Shown: positions 1 to 9,357 of the stretch, piece after piece
How positions within the stretch are numbered: position 1 is the stretch's first letter
How the letters are laid out: each line of letters opens with the position of its first letter
Assembly: GCF_026248685.1 (NCBI RefSeq)
Contig: NZ_CP111040.1
Span: 62,001-126,000 of the forward strand
DNA length: 64,000 nucleotides
Direction of reading: 5' to 3'
Origin: Haladaptatus caseinilyticus
GTDB lineage: Archaea; Halobacteriota; Halobacteria; Halobacteriales; Haladaptataceae
Notes under the pieces: generated by a model
What the model saw: the letters and a program-made list of their open reading frames with translations, nothing else
The model's database searches: none
What the model was told of the DNA's origin: nothing
Position numbers and translations under genes: made by a program

Positions 1-2
1 AC

Positions 3-1247
3 AGTCTCGTCTACCCCGCAGACTGTGAGGGCTCAGTACCGCTTGCGAGCGACCCCGACGACCGCTATCCCTACGCCTATCCTCGCGACATCGCGTCGAT
101 TACAAAGGCGTGGCTCGGCGCGACCGAAGCTGGAATCCGTCCGTCGGAGTGCCGACGTCACATCGTCGATTCCGCCCGATTCCTCCTCGCCGCACAGGAC
201 GAGATGGGCCGGTGGCGCCAGCGATACGCCCTCGATGGAACCGACAGCGGAATCTACCAACAGGAGGACAACGTCGGACACGGTCTCCGCGTACTTGCCC
301 ACGCGGTGTTCGCGCTCGACGAAACTGACTCGCTTAACGACATCAACGACGCATTTCGACGAAACCTCATCGACGCGGTAGAGCGGGCCGTGACGCACGT
401 TCGTGACGACCTCTTTGACCCCAACGCGCATCTCGTGGAGAGCACGACGAGTATCCACGAGGGGCGTATCGAATCGGGCTATACACTCTGGGTCAACTGT
501 GTATTCGTCGCTGCCCTTCGGCAGGTTGGTCGAGCACTCTCGTTGCTTCCAGAGGAAACGGCCGATATTGAATCGTCCATCGAATCGTTCCGGTCACACC
601 TCGAAGGAGGTGTCGAGCGAGCGTTTACGAGCCCTGCGCAGGTTCCGAGACGTTACTCGCCAACCGGCGATATCGATATGCGGCCGGACGTGACGCTGTT
701 CGCACCGTTTTACTTCGGATTGGCCGATCTGTTCGGCGATCACCTTCACGAGGCCGCCGGACGAAGTGCGACTGCCCTTGAAGACCCAGAAATCGGTGGT
801 ATCCAGCGATTCCTGGGATTTTACGGCGATTTCGAAGTCCACCAGCACGGCGGAAACGGGCCGTGGCTGCAGTATACGGCGTGGCACGCGCAGTACCGAT
901 TCAAAAACGGCGAACATGACCACGGCAATGAGATTCTAGCAACGATTGCCCGGTACGCGGACGAACAGGGTCACATTCCGGAACACCTGACGACCAAGCG
1001 ACGGTTTGAGGCGTTCATGGAAGAAGAGTGGAACACCGGCGTCGATTTCGAAAAGGAGTTCGACGAGGAGGTGTTACGGGACGTTTCGTTCGACTTTGTC
1101 GCCGAGGAGTTGGGTCACATGAAAGCGGCGTACCGTGACTTGGAAGCCCAGACGAAAGAGCACGACGTCGTCCGGTTCGCAATGCCGTTGGCGTGGTGTC
1201 ACGCAGAGTATCTGACCGCGCTACTCGCTCGGCGGGTGACGGAGTAA
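3..1247 (+). CDS. GH15-like (glucoamylase-type) protein, 5' end outside window
   Basis: The reading frame is open from the first bases, so the start lies upstream of the window and the internal ATG at 204 is not the real start. The visible part is about 414 residues. It carries an Arg-Asp motif after aromatic residues (YPRDIASITKAWLGA, near residue 30), a QEDNVGHG stretch, and a repeated helical pattern typical of (alpha/alpha)6-barrel glycoside hydrolases such as family 15. A specific substrate cannot be read from it. The next gene starts 3 bases after its stop, so it is the first visible member of a sugar operon. The family call rests on motif similarity only; it could be another six-hairpin glycosidase or phosphorylase. 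Confidence 0.6.
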   Translation, partial: SLVYPADCEGSVPLASDPDDRYPYAYPRDIASITKAWLGATEAGIRPSECRRHIVDSARFLLAAQDEMGRWRQRYALDGTDSGIYQQEDNVGHGLRVLAHAVFALDETDSLNDINDAFRRNLIDAVERAVTHVRDDLFDPNAHLVESTTSIHEGRIESGYTLWVNCVFVAALRQVGRALSLLPEETADIESSIESFRSHLEGGVERAFTSPAQVPRRYSPTGDIDMRPDVTLFAPFYFGLADLFGDHLHEAAGRSATALEDPEIGGIQRFLGFYGDFEVHQHGGNGPWLQYTAWHAQYRFKNGEHDHGNEILATIARYADEQGHIPEHLTTKRRFEAFMEEEWNTGVDFEKEFDEEVLRDVSFDFVAEELGHMKAAYRDLEAQTKEHDVVRFAMPLAWCHAEYLTALLARRVTE

Positions 1248-1250
1248 TCA

Positions 1251-2090
1251 ATGAAGCACAAGTACGGACTCAATCAGGCCGGGTTTCCGGCATCGGAAAT
1301 CGAGGAGACAAGTGCGATACTATCGTCAGCAGACTACGATGGACTCGAACCAAACTACATCGTTGACGGGCTGTTGACGACCCCGGACGGATGCGAGCGC
1401 GTTCGAAGAGCCGCGGACGAACACGACCTGTCCGTTCCCGCCGTCTCGACCACACTGCATTGGGAATACCCTCTTTCGAGCGCAGATGAAGAACGACGTC
1501 GACAGGGAATCGACGTTGCGACATCGATGGTGGATGCAGCGGTAACGCTTGGCGCGGACGAGATTCTCATTGTCCCTGCCGTCGTTACGCCCGGCTCGAA
1601 GTACAACGACCATTACGACCGTGCGGTCGATTCGGTTCGTGAAATCGTGGGCTACGCGGCGGATGCGGACGTCGGCGTCGCAATAGAGAACGTCCAGAAT
1701 AACTTCCTCTACTCACCACGCGAGTTCGCCGAGTTCTTGGAACGCGTCGAGGACGCTGGGTCAGTGACCGCCTACTTCGACATCGGAAACGGGTTTCGGT
1801 CCGGTCTCCCGGACCGATGGATTCGCGCGCTCGGCGACTGGATTTCGAAAATCCACGTAAAGGACTGGATGACGAACGCACATCGCCCGACGTACCCGCT
1901 GCAAGGGAACATCGATTGGGAGAGCGTCATCAACGCGCTTGACGATATTGGGTATCGGGGTTGGATTACCGGTGAGGTTCCGCCTTACAACTCCGCCCCA
2001 CATCGAATGCCGAGCCAGTTGCTTGAGACCATGCAGTATCTGTTCGAAACGAATGAAAACGACTGCCGGTCCGAACTTACCGGGGCGTAA
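1251..2090 (+). CDS. sugar phosphate isomerase/epimerase (TIM barrel, AP-endonuclease family 2)
   Basis: A 279-residue cytosolic enzyme of the xylose-isomerase-like TIM-barrel superfamily, which interconverts ketoses and epimers with a divalent metal. The metal ligands are visible in order: Glu in AIENVQNN (about residue 148), Asp in YFDIGN (about 176), His in KIHVKDW (about 203) and Glu in TGEVPP (about 244). The size is normal for the family. The ATG follows the upstream stop by 3 bases, implying translational coupling. Neighbouring dehydrogenase and AGE epimerase genes suggest a role in catabolism of an uncommon sugar or sugar acid. Exact substrate unknown. Confidence 0.8.
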   Translation: MKHKYGLNQAGFPASEIEETSAILSSADYDGLEPNYIVDGLLTTPDGCERVRRAADEHDLSVPAVSTTLHWEYPLSSADEERRRQGIDVATSMVDAAVTLGADEILIVPAVVTPGSKYNDHYDRAVDSVREIVGYAADADVGVAIENVQNNFLYSPREFAEFLERVEDAGSVTAYFDIGNGFRSGLPDRWIRALGDWISKIHVKDWMTNAHRPTYPLQGNIDWESVINALDDIGYRGWITGEVPPYNSAPHRMPSQLLETMQYLFETNENDCRSELTGA

Positions 2091-2132
2091 CGACTGATAC
2101 CACAACACCATCGACTCACCACAGCTACAATT

Positions 2133-3152
2133 ATGACCCGCACAATCGTTGTCGATCCGCTGTTCGAAGACGTATGGCCGCTCGCCGCAGACCACCTGCA
2201 CAAACTCTGGAACGGAACCGATACCGAAGTCGAGTTCATTCGACTGTCAGAAACGAGGGAGACGAGCCTTCGCGATGCCGTCGATTCGCCGGAAGCAGTC
2301 GAACAGCTCGTTTCGCTCGGCGTGCGAACTTCCGAAGCCGGCCTCGATGAGTTTACAAACTTAAAAGAGGCATTCGTGATGACCACGTCGATGTATGGTC
2401 CCGATGAAGCACTCACTGCCTCCCTAACCGACCGAGGCGTGACCGTACATGATCACACCGGCGAGGGGTTCTGGAGCGAGTCCGTTGCCGAGTTCGGTAT
2501 CGGCCTCACAATCGACGCTCTCAGGCAAATCCCACAGAAATACGAGAAAATGAAACGGTCACACGATCCGTGGGATGTCGATCTCTTGGACAACGAGATT
2601 CCGGGTGCCCGCGGTCACCAGTTTGCCGACGACCCGAATTTCGTTACCGGAACCATCGCAAGGAAGAACGTCCGCGTTGCCGGTATCGGAAACATAGGAA
2701 GTCGGTACGCGTCCACCGCTGACCACCTTGGTGCCGACGTCGCCGCATACGACCCGTTCGCGGACGAATCGTGCTTTCACAGCACCGGTTCGCGTCGCGT
2801 CTACGACCTCGACGAGCTGGTCCGCGATGCAGACATCTTTGCCCCGACGATTCCGCTTACTGACGCGACGGAGGGTGTGATAACCAAATCCCATATCGAT
2901 GCGCTTCCGACCGGGTCGATACTCGTGTTGATCACTCGTGCGGGTATTTGCGATATGGATGCGGTTCGAGACCGAGTGCTCGCGAACGAACTCGTCCTCG
3001 CCGCAGACGTATGGGACGAGGAACCGCTCTCACTTGACGACCCCCTACTCGATCGTGACAACGTGGTTCACACACCGCATATTGCGGGTCGGACGCAGGA
3101 TGCGAACGAACGATGGGCAGAACACCTCGCTGCACACTTCGACTCAATTTAA
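2133..3152 (+). CDS. D-isomer-specific 2-hydroxyacid dehydrogenase family protein
   Basis: 339 residues. The central Rossmann domain has a glycine motif GIGNIGSRYA (about residue 188) followed by an acidic residue in AAYDPF, which favours NAD. The late PHIAGRT motif near the C terminus contains the family's catalytic His. Arg and Glu catalytic positions are plausible in LITRAGICD and DVWDEEPL. The family reduces 2-oxoacids or oxidises D-2-hydroxyacids. Forty-two bases separate it from the upstream isomerase, and it belongs to the same plus-strand sugar gene run. The Arg motif (TRAG, usually ARG or SRG) is slightly atypical, so the substrate is open. Confidence 0.8.
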   Translation: MTRTIVVDPLFEDVWPLAADHLHKLWNGTDTEVEFIRLSETRETSLRDAVDSPEAVEQLVSLGVRTSEAGLDEFTNLKEAFVMTTSMYGPDEALTASLTDRGVTVHDHTGEGFWSESVAEFGIGLTIDALRQIPQKYEKMKRSHDPWDVDLLDNEIPGARGHQFADDPNFVTGTIARKNVRVAGIGNIGSRYASTADHLGADVAAYDPFADESCFHSTGSRRVYDLDELVRDADIFAPTIPLTDATEGVITKSHIDALPTGSILVLITRAGICDMDAVRDRVLANELVLAADVWDEEPLSLDDPLLDRDNVVHTPHIAGRTQDANERWAEHLAAHFDSI

Positions 3153-3219
3153 AACAGATGCTCCGTACGATCGATGCGAACCAGTAGTTTCAGATATCGC
3201 TCTCACGCGCTTTACTAGC

Positions 3220-4401
3220 ATGATGACTTCACCGAACTATCACGACCCATGGGTACTCCGACAGCAGATGCACCGTGTGTTGAACTTCTACTATCCCGAC
3301 TGTATCGATAACCGATACGGCGGCTACATCGCCCAGCTTGACGAACGGGATGGGTTCGTATACGACGGACGAACAAAACACCTCGTTGCAACCGCCCGGG
3401 CGGTCCATAACTTCAGCGTCGGCACCCTCATCGATGGGCCGGTGTGGTGTCGAGCGGCGGCAGAACACGGGCTTCAGTTCCTCTCAAACCATCACTGGGA
3501 TGAGGCGAACAAGGGATACGATTGGCTTCTCGAGGGTCGCAACACCGCGGACGCGACTCGGTTTTGCTACGGTCACGCGTTCGTTCTTCTCGCGGCCGCA
3601 CGGGCGGTCGAAGCGGGTATTCCCGGCGCGAGCGATGAACTTGAACGCTCGTTCGACGTCATCGACGACCGATTCTGGGAACCGGAACACGGATTATGTG
3701 CTGACCGTGCTGACGAATGCTGGGACATCGCCACGTATCGCGGACAGAACGCAAACATGCACGCTTGCGAGGCCTTCATCGCGGCTTACGAAGCAACCGA
3801 GGAAAAACGCTATCTGGACCGGGCGTACTCCATCGCCGAGGGGCTCGCCAAGACTCTCGCCGCCGAGACCGATGGCAAAATTTGGGAACACTACGACCGG
3901 AATTGGGGCCACGACATGTCGTACAACGAGGACGAGCCTCGACATCAGTTCCGTCCGTGGGGATATCAACCGGGGCACCACGCGGAGTGGTCGAAACTTC
4001 TCTCGACCCTTGCGACACACCGCTCCGAATCGTGGCTCCAACCAACAGCAAGAGACCTCTTCAACATCGCAATCGAGGACGGTTGGGATGACGACTACGG
4101 CGGGTTCTATTACACCGTCGATAGCGACGGGCAGCCGGTCATTCCGGACAAGTATAGTTGGCCGGTTACGGAAGCTATCGGTGCCGCGGCGCTACTTGGG
4201 CGGACGGATGAGCAATATCTCGATTGGTACGACCGCTTGTGGGAGTATGCAGCACGGCACTTCATCGATCCGAACCACGGAAACTGGTACGAACGGCTGA
4301 CACGGGAACACAAACGCGATGGGCCGAACCGAGGTGTGGCAGTCGAACCTGGATATCATCCGCTCAACAACGCTTACGTCGCACTGGACGTTGTCGAGTA
4401 G
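3220..4401 (+). CDS. AGE-family (N-acylglucosamine 2-epimerase / mannose isomerase-like) epimerase
   Basis: About 393 residues from the ATG at 3220; a second ATG at 3223 is equally possible. The longer open frame upstream overlaps the preceding gene and lacks family similarity. Motifs typical of the AGE (alpha/alpha)6 barrel are present: GGYIAQLDERDG near the N terminus, RGQNANMHACEAF (about residue 180), WGYQPGHHAEWSKLL (about 250) and a C-terminal stretch ending PLNNAYVALD. The clustered histidines are the expected acid/base residues. Such enzymes isomerise free sugars, including N-acylglucosamine, mannose and sulfoquinovose. The operon context suggests degradation of a hexose released by the GH15-like protein. 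Confidence 0.8.
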   Translation: MMTSPNYHDPWVLRQQMHRVLNFYYPDCIDNRYGGYIAQLDERDGFVYDGRTKHLVATARAVHNFSVGTLIDGPVWCRAAAEHGLQFLSNHHWDEANKGYDWLLEGRNTADATRFCYGHAFVLLAAARAVEAGIPGASDELERSFDVIDDRFWEPEHGLCADRADECWDIATYRGQNANMHACEAFIAAYEATEEKRYLDRAYSIAEGLAKTLAAETDGKIWEHYDRNWGHDMSYNEDEPRHQFRPWGYQPGHHAEWSKLLSTLATHRSESWLQPTARDLFNIAIEDGWDDDYGGFYYTVDSDGQPVIPDKYSWPVTEAIGAAALLGRTDEQYLDWYDRLWEYAARHFIDPNHGNWYERLTREHKRDGPNRGVAVEPGYHPLNNAYVALDVVE

Positions 4402-4877
4402 CGTATTTGGTCATCTGGTTCGGGCTTTCCATCGTCTCGTGACAACTTCCGAAGAGAAGGAAAACGACGGCCAATTCGGTGGTTTGGGTGTGGCCCTGAT
4501 CGGTCGGTCGAAAACGAACCGACGACCACGAATCGGTCAGTCGTTCATGGGGAGATAATTGAACAGTTAACGCCCGTCTTCTAACTTCGTCAGTTCGATT
4601 GGAAAATGCCCTTCGTCCATTAGTGCCTGCAAGGGTGTGAGTTCGGTGAGACGACCATGATAGCAATACCGTTGCTACACAGCGCCCATTGGATGTCCCG
4701 TACCGTTCAATGGCAATGACACTGTCTGCCATTTCGTAGGAGTCACTTGGTCGATGTCCTTTCGGGTTGGTGGTCGTTCATGTCTATAGCACTTGGCGGT
4801 TTATGATCGTGGCTCCAGTGCCCTCTATCTGACTGTGCTCGCCAGAGCTTCGAAGCTTTGTTATCGTCGTGATTATC
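4402..4877. other. intergenic region with no supported gene
   Basis: This 476-base stretch lies between two convergent genes. A minus-strand open frame (about 4364-4732) has no recognisable domain and no good start signal, so it is not called. The stretch may contain decayed sequence, but nothing identifiable was seen. Confidence 0.5.
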
Positions 4878-6308
4878 CTATTCCGTCGGTTTGAGCGATC
4901 CAGAAAGCACTTTTGCAGCCACCAATATTGGGTCCCAGACGGGGCTAAACGGCGGAGCGTACGCGAGGTCTAAGCGCTCTAACTCCGTAACCGTGAGTTC
5001 AGCATCGATCGCGGTCGCGAGCGTGTCGATTCGTATCGCGGCCCGATCCGTTCCGATGATGCTTCCGCCGAGTAATCGATGCGTTCCGGTGTCAGCCGTC
5101 AGCGTCACGGTCGTCTCTGCCGCACCGGGATAGTATTCGGACCGCGACGATGCGGTGATGGTTTCCGATATGGGGTCAAATCCGGCTGCTCTCGCCTCCT
5201 CGTGATGGACAATTCCTGTTTTGCCACACTCCAGTTCGAAGGCTTTGACGACGGCGGTTCCGGCGACGTCGCCGACCGGTGTCGTATCACCGGCGACCGT
5301 CTGACCGATGGCTCGACCGGCACGGTTCGCGGTGAGTCCGAGCGGTATCCACGTTCGTTCACCGGTCACTGCGTGGTACATCTCCGCACAATCACCGGCC
5401 GCATATACGTGATTTCGATTCGTTTGACCGAATCTATCCGTTGCAATCGCTCCAGAATCGCCGAGTTCGATGTCCGTCTTCGACAGGATATCGACGTTCG
5501 GACGAATGCCGACCCCAATAAGTGCACAATCAGTAGCAACCGTTTCATGGCGACATACAACCGATTCGACATGCCTGTCTCCGTCGAGGCGCTCGATTTC
5601 CGTGTCGAGATGGAGGTCGATACCCTTTTCGCGAAGTGTCTCCTCGACTCGTGTTCCGATAGCATCCCCAAAGGCTGGTAATAATCCTCTGGATCGCTGA
5701 AAGAGGTGGATGGAAACATCGTATGCACTGATTGCCTCTGCCATCTCAATCCCAACATAGCTACCGCCGACGATTGCGACTGACTCCGGTGGTTCGAGAG
5801 TTGCGTATCGCTCGATATATGCCGTATCGGCATATCCACCGTCGATTTCGATCGATAACGATTCCGCTGGTCGGGTGAGATATGCTCGAAGCGCCCCCGC
5901 AGAATCCATGTGGTGCATCGTGAACACACCCTCGAGTGATGTCCCTGGTATCGACGCCGTGAGTGCGCTTGCCCCCGTCGCTATTAGTAGATCCGAGTAC
6001 GGCTGGTCGAACTCCGTATTGTCGGTACGGACGGTTACCGACTTTTGGTCGGGATCGATGCTGACGACTTCGTGGTTCCGACGAAGATTGATTCCTCGTT
6101 CGTCTATCTGCGTCGGCGAGAGCGAGAGCAAATCGGTCAACGACTCAATATCACCCTTTACGTAGTACGGCATTCCACAGTAAGCGAACGACACCCACTC
6201 GCCGCGTTCGAAAACGACGACTTCGCGATTCGGTCGCTCGCGTTTGAATTTGCTCGCCGCGCTGAGCCCTGCTGCATCTCCCCCGATGACGACGAACGGG
6301 TCGGTCAT
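4878..6308 (-). CDS. FAD-dependent pyridine nucleotide-disulfide oxidoreductase (CoA-disulfide reductase / NADH oxidase type)
   Basis: 476 residues. The N-terminal FAD motif (VVIGGDAAGLSAAS) is followed by SFAYCGMPYYV, whose single Cys near residue 44 is the redox cysteine of the CoADR/NADH-oxidase subfamily. A second nucleotide motif (VAIVGGSYVGIEMAEA, about 180), YAAGDCAEM (about 300) and a C-terminal dimerisation domain ending LAYAPPFSPVWDPILVAA complete the architecture. The length is normal. The lack of a CxxxxC pair argues against dihydrolipoamide dehydrogenase, so this is not the missing E3 of the nearby dehydrogenase genes. Likely substrates are CoA disulfide or polysulfide, or O2 as NADH oxidase. 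Confidence 0.85.
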   Translation of the reverse strand: MTDPFVVIGGDAAGLSAASKFKRERPNREVVVFERGEWVSFAYCGMPYYVKGDIESLTDLLSLSPTQIDERGINLRRNHEVVSIDPDQKSVTVRTDNTEFDQPYSDLLIATGASALTASIPGTSLEGVFTMHHMDSAGALRAYLTRPAESLSIEIDGGYADTAYIERYATLEPPESVAIVGGSYVGIEMAEAISAYDVSIHLFQRSRGLLPAFGDAIGTRVEETLREKGIDLHLDTEIERLDGDRHVESVVCRHETVATDCALIGVGIRPNVDILSKTDIELGDSGAIATDRFGQTNRNHVYAAGDCAEMYHAVTGERTWIPLGLTANRAGRAIGQTVAGDTTPVGDVAGTAVVKAFELECGKTGIVHHEEARAAGFDPISETITASSRSEYYPGAAETTVTLTADTGTHRLLGGSIIGTDRAAIRIDTLATAIDAELTVTELERLDLAYAPPFSPVWDPILVAAKVLSGSLKPTE

Positions 6309-6388
6309 GCGAAAGGATACGGCGTACTAGTATGTAGTACTGAAAGTGTGTTTCACGTAACTTACCTCGTACCCCTCTATAAACCGTA

Positions 6389-6601
6389 TTACGAAATCTG
6401 CGGTCGAGCGAGTTTCTCAGCCTGCTCTACGTCGTTCGGTTTCTCTGCTTGTGCGTAGAGAAGTTGTCGAATTGACGGGTCGAAAATACCGTTTTTGTCG
6501 AATATCTCGCGTACCTGGCCGGTGATATAATAAAATTTGTACGGTCCCTCATCCACCCGTTGGCCTTCGGGAAACTCTACGCTATCGATATCTGAACAAT
6601 T
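6389..6601 (-). pseudogene. C-terminal fragment of an unidentified protein
   Basis: Minus-strand codons with coding-like composition read about 70 residues, including GPYKFYYITGQVREIFDKNG and LLYAQAEKPNDVEQAEKLAR, then stop. Upstream in frame a TGA is reached without a convincing start codon, so this looks like the surviving 3' end of a longer gene. The parent family is not recognised. Confidence 0.4.
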
Positions 6602-6822
6602 TCATGTCACAAACCAGTATTTCGTCTCACTCTCGCTCTGGCTGACTTTTTTATCCATCGCCTTCAAAGGGAGAATTGCGGTTATCGTATCAGTATACGG
6701 CGTGGCTCCGATGCCCCTACCCAACCTTCCATGCCGTGTATTTCTTTGTATCCCACCAATTGCAAGGCGAGTGTATGCTTTGTCCCGAGGATTTACGTTG
6801 GTAGTAACCATCCCTGCTTGTA

Positions 6823-7053
6823 TTGATGATTTCGAATCGGCGATCGTCACTCACACCACTTGCGCAAAAATCACTTGATGCACTCGCGAAGGAATTGCCA
6901 AGTGAGGGGAAGCTCACGTATGAGCAAGCGTACGCTATTCTCAATGACAGCGAGGAGCTTGAGCAGTCTGCTGCCGAAGCTATTATCGAACGGCTCTATT
7001 TGCGGGGCCACATTTACGAAGTCGAAGGAAAACTTCGACTTACTGATCACTGA
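6823..7053 (+). CDS. small winged-helix-like hypothetical protein
   Basis: A 76-residue protein of unknown function. The sequence is predicted to be mostly helical and ends with a wing-like strand pair (YLRGHIYEVEGKLRLTDH). The arrangement of helix, helix with LTYEQAYAILND, recognition-like helix and beta wing resembles a minimal winged-helix fold. It stands alone, convergent with the ArdC-like gene. Coding bias is good. The start could be the first or second ATG at 6823/6826. Functional assignment beyond a possible DNA-binding fold is not justified. Confidence 0.5.
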   Translation: MMISNRRSSLTPLAQKSLDALAKELPSEGKLTYEQAYAILNDSEELEQSAAEAIIERLYLRGHIYEVEGKLRLTDH

Positions 7054-7111
7054 CCTGAATCGCAGGGGCCGCCTCGATCCTAAAGCTGATATTTACGCCT
7101 GTGTGTTCGTT

Positions 7112-8053
7112 CTAACTACACTCTCGCCTTGTTTCGACAGCTTTGATAATTTTTGCCGCCGTCGTGCGAATCCGGCCAAGTCGGTCCTGAATCCCATCCT
7201 GAGTATTGTCCTGCCATGCTGCGAGGTAGAACGCTGAGCCACTCGTGTCCAACCCAACGTATCGACCAACGATGTACGCGACGGCTTCTGCTTCGACTTC
7301 ACGTTTCGATCGCTCACACGCATCGTCAACATCGAAATGTAGCAGTGCGTGCGCGTATTCGTGGATTAGCGTCACCGCGAGATCCGCGTGATTTGCCCGT
7401 GCTTTCACTTCGACGATGGGCTGGAGATCGTACAGACTCCGCTGTTTGCAGACACCCCTTGCCTTACCGTGTTCCCAGTTGTCGGCATTAACGATACGAA
7501 CCGTTACACCGAGTTCATCGGCTGCATCTTGAAGGGAAGACACGAGATTTTCAGCATTTCCATTTGCTTCGGTCTCCAATTCGGGAAGTGGTTCACCCTC
7601 TGTTTGGGACACATCGAACACAGCCGTGGGTTTGAATCCAACGAGTCCTTTTGACCACGCTTCAGGCGGTGTCTCGTCGTATTCACACGCGCTTTGCTCG
7701 TGGTAGCTCGGTGAATTCTCGCAGTTAGGACACTGCTTTGTGATGATCGGCGCCCAGATCCAGATCCCCTGCTCGCCTTCCTTCACATGGCGATCGAACT
7801 CAGTTCGCCACGTGTTGTAGCCCGCCACCTTCGTCGCATTTGGACATTGGAGCGTGATCAAGAGCGTGTTCCGGTGGGAGTAGTCGTGGAATTTGGATTG
7901 AACAGTTAACCACTCCTGGAATTGCTGACTCGCTCGTGCCTCGTCGATCAAGGCAGTGAGGTCGCCAATCCATTGTTCGATCGCGCTGTGCATTTCGTCA
8001 CGTCGGGTGTCGTATTCGTCGAACGACACCGCAGAGTTGGTACTCAAAGCCAT
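7112..8053 (-). CDS. ArdC-like antirestriction protein / zinc metallopeptidase
   Basis: 313 residues. The N-terminal half (about 40-130) has the ArdC ssDNA-binding-domain pattern (FHDYSHRNTLLITLQ, AGYNTWRTEFDRHVKEGEQGI), with an inserted four-Cys zinc loop (CPNC and CEYD region, about 112-128). The C-terminal half has a zincin motif HEYAH (about 232) with a downstream glutamate in VEAEAVAYIVGRYVGL. ArdC-type proteins protect incoming plasmid DNA from restriction. An internally deleted copy lies at 34742-34930, and both genes share the same upstream hairpin element. This points to an origin in a mobile replicon. The start ATG is supported by that conserved spacing. Confidence 0.75.
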   Translation of the reverse strand: MALSTNSAVSFDEYDTRRDEMHSAIEQWIGDLTALIDEARASQQFQEWLTVQSKFHDYSHRNTLLITLQCPNATKVAGYNTWRTEFDRHVKEGEQGIWIWAPIITKQCPNCENSPSYHEQSACEYDETPPEAWSKGLVGFKPTAVFDVSQTEGEPLPELETEANGNAENLVSSLQDAADELGVTVRIVNADNWEHGKARGVCKQRSLYDLQPIVEVKARANHADLAVTLIHEYAHALLHFDVDDACERSKREVEAEAVAYIVGRYVGLDTSGSAFYLAAWQDNTQDGIQDRLGRIRTTAAKIIKAVETRRECS

Positions 8054-8082
8054 TATTTTTCGAACACGGACGCTTCTATTGA

Positions 8083-8113
8083 GCGCCCCGTACCCCTTTG
8101 GGGCCCAAAAAAA
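8083..8113 (-). promoter_or_regulatory. conserved upstream hairpin element, copy 1 (ArdC-like gene)
   Basis: In gene orientation this is a T-rich run, then a GC hairpin formed by GCCCC and GGGGC arms, ending 29 bases before the ATG at 8053. Related elements occur at the same distance upstream of genes starting at 34930, 37515 and 39326. The flanking bases (CGCTTCTAT to the left on the plus strand) are shared with copy 2. Confidence 0.6.
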
Positions 8114-8244
8114 TCCCCCAGAAGAGTCGTTTAATATAGATTAATTGTCTCTCTTACTGCATTTTTGACTTTTTGTACCATGTTATTTAATATTGGATCA
8201 AAAAGCCGAATTTTTATTATGCTGAGTCAGAGAGGACAGATACC

Positions 8245-8394
8245 ATGGCCCTCCCGATAATAGTGCGACAGTGGCTCTCTTTAGATGAGAGTATCATTCA
8301 CGAGTGTCGTCACTGCGGGATGTCACTTAAGAATACTGAACATCCATGCCCAACCTGTGGATCGACTGAAATCGTAGAATTCGACGTTTCCTAA
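8245..8394 (+). CDS. 49-residue zinc-ribbon protein
   Basis: The ATG at 8245 opens a 49-residue frame with two knuckles, CRHCG and CPTCG, spaced 14 residues apart, the pattern of a rubredoxin-like zinc ribbon. Haloarchaea encode many such very small zinc proteins of mostly unknown function. An AT-rich box (TTTTTATT, about 8211-8218) lies about 30 bases upstream, consistent with a short leader or leaderless transcript. Another tiny zinc ribbon at 38998-39144 in this window has a similar layout. Too short to assign a partner or process. Confidence 0.65.
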   Translation: MALPIIVRQWLSLDESIIHECRHCGMSLKNTEHPCPTCGSTEIVEFDVS

Positions 8395-8513
8395 CGCGTC
8401 CCACCGTGGAATAGACTCTCACATGACCTCTAATTCTAATTGCAAGTAAATCAATTACAGTCGTGATCACAAAATTGATCGCCCACTCGAGACTCTCTAC
8501 TCCCGATGTCTCA

Positions 8514-9269
8514 TCAGCTCGCACGTGCCCAATGGCGAAGTTCGATGCGGTCATATAGTTGGTAAGTTGTAGCGATGGCTGCCAACCCGGGATACTCGGT
8601 ATCGAGGTCGGCATAGACATATGTTGTAAATAAATCTTCATTCGATCGATTGCGCTGACGCAGATATGATTGTTGATCGGCTGTCAGCGTATCCAACTGC
8701 TGCTGTATCGACGTAAGTCGATCAGTGCACTCATCGAAAGCGAACTCACGTCGCTCGATTGCAGCTAACTCCTCACCAATATCATCAAGCGACCTCTGGA
8801 GCTTCTTCAGTTGTTGCCGTTCTTTTGCTATCAACGAGTACGATTGCTGGCGGGTTTTGATAGCCTCCTCACTCGCATGCCTGAGTTGATCCAACAACGG
8901 GTGTGACCACATCGTTGACCCGCCTGTCAAGCCAGCTGCCACCTCAGGACTGAATTCATTTGTAATGCTCTCCAGGGCGGTGTTCTCACCATACTCGTCT
9001 TCCCAATGATCTACTGCAAGGACAGTTTCACGGTAGGCTTCCTGAACCGCACTCGAGAACATGTGTGAGGAGGGCGACCGTGATTGAATTGTGTCATGTA
9101 CTGACTCATTTTCAGTTCGATCGAGATGCGACGGAATCTCCTCGAGTTGGTCGAGAAAGTCCTTGAACGCGTCTATTTCAGCTTGAACTAGGGACTCTTC
9201 GTTACTAACGAGTTGCTCTGCGTTTGACAGTGACGAGCGGTTGAATAATAGACTCCTGCTCTGTACCAT
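8514..9269 (-). CDS. coiled-coil hypothetical protein (haloarchaeal)
   Basis: 251 residues, acidic, without membrane segments or signal peptide. Long helical stretches dominate: AEQLVSNEESLVQAEIDAF near the N terminus and an extended coiled coil (about residues 135-215) with QQLKKLQRSLDDIGEELAAI and LTSIQQQLDTLTADQQSYL. The layout resembles the haloarchaeal DUF7260 family, but that link is from memory and unverified. The gene is monocistronic, with about 120 bases to its zinc-ribbon neighbour. Function unknown. Confidence 0.6.
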   Translation of the reverse strand: MVQSRSLLFNRSSLSNAEQLVSNEESLVQAEIDAFKDFLDQLEEIPSHLDRTENESVHDTIQSRSPSSHMFSSAVQEAYRETVLAVDHWEDEYGENTALESITNEFSPEVAAGLTGGSTMWSHPLLDQLRHASEEAIKTRQQSYSLIAKERQQLKKLQRSLDDIGEELAAIERREFAFDECTDRLTSIQQQLDTLTADQQSYLRQRNRSNEDLFTTYVYADLDTEYPGLAAIATTYQLYDRIELRHWARAS

Positions 9270-9357
9270 TATTAATAACTAACGCATAGGACGGCGGCTA
9301 TTATACTTTATCGCCCATAAATAAACGGTATATTATTACTGAACTCGCACCATCCTA

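Noticed and set aside
204-328. ATG at 204 as the start of the first gene
   Set aside because: The same frame is open back to base 3 and encodes the conserved YPRDIASITKAWLGA motif, so the true start is outside the window.
4878-6308. Flavoprotein as dihydrolipoamide dehydrogenase (E3)
   Set aside because: It has a single redox Cys in SFAYCGMPYY and the CoADR C-terminal signature, not the CxxxxC pair of E3.
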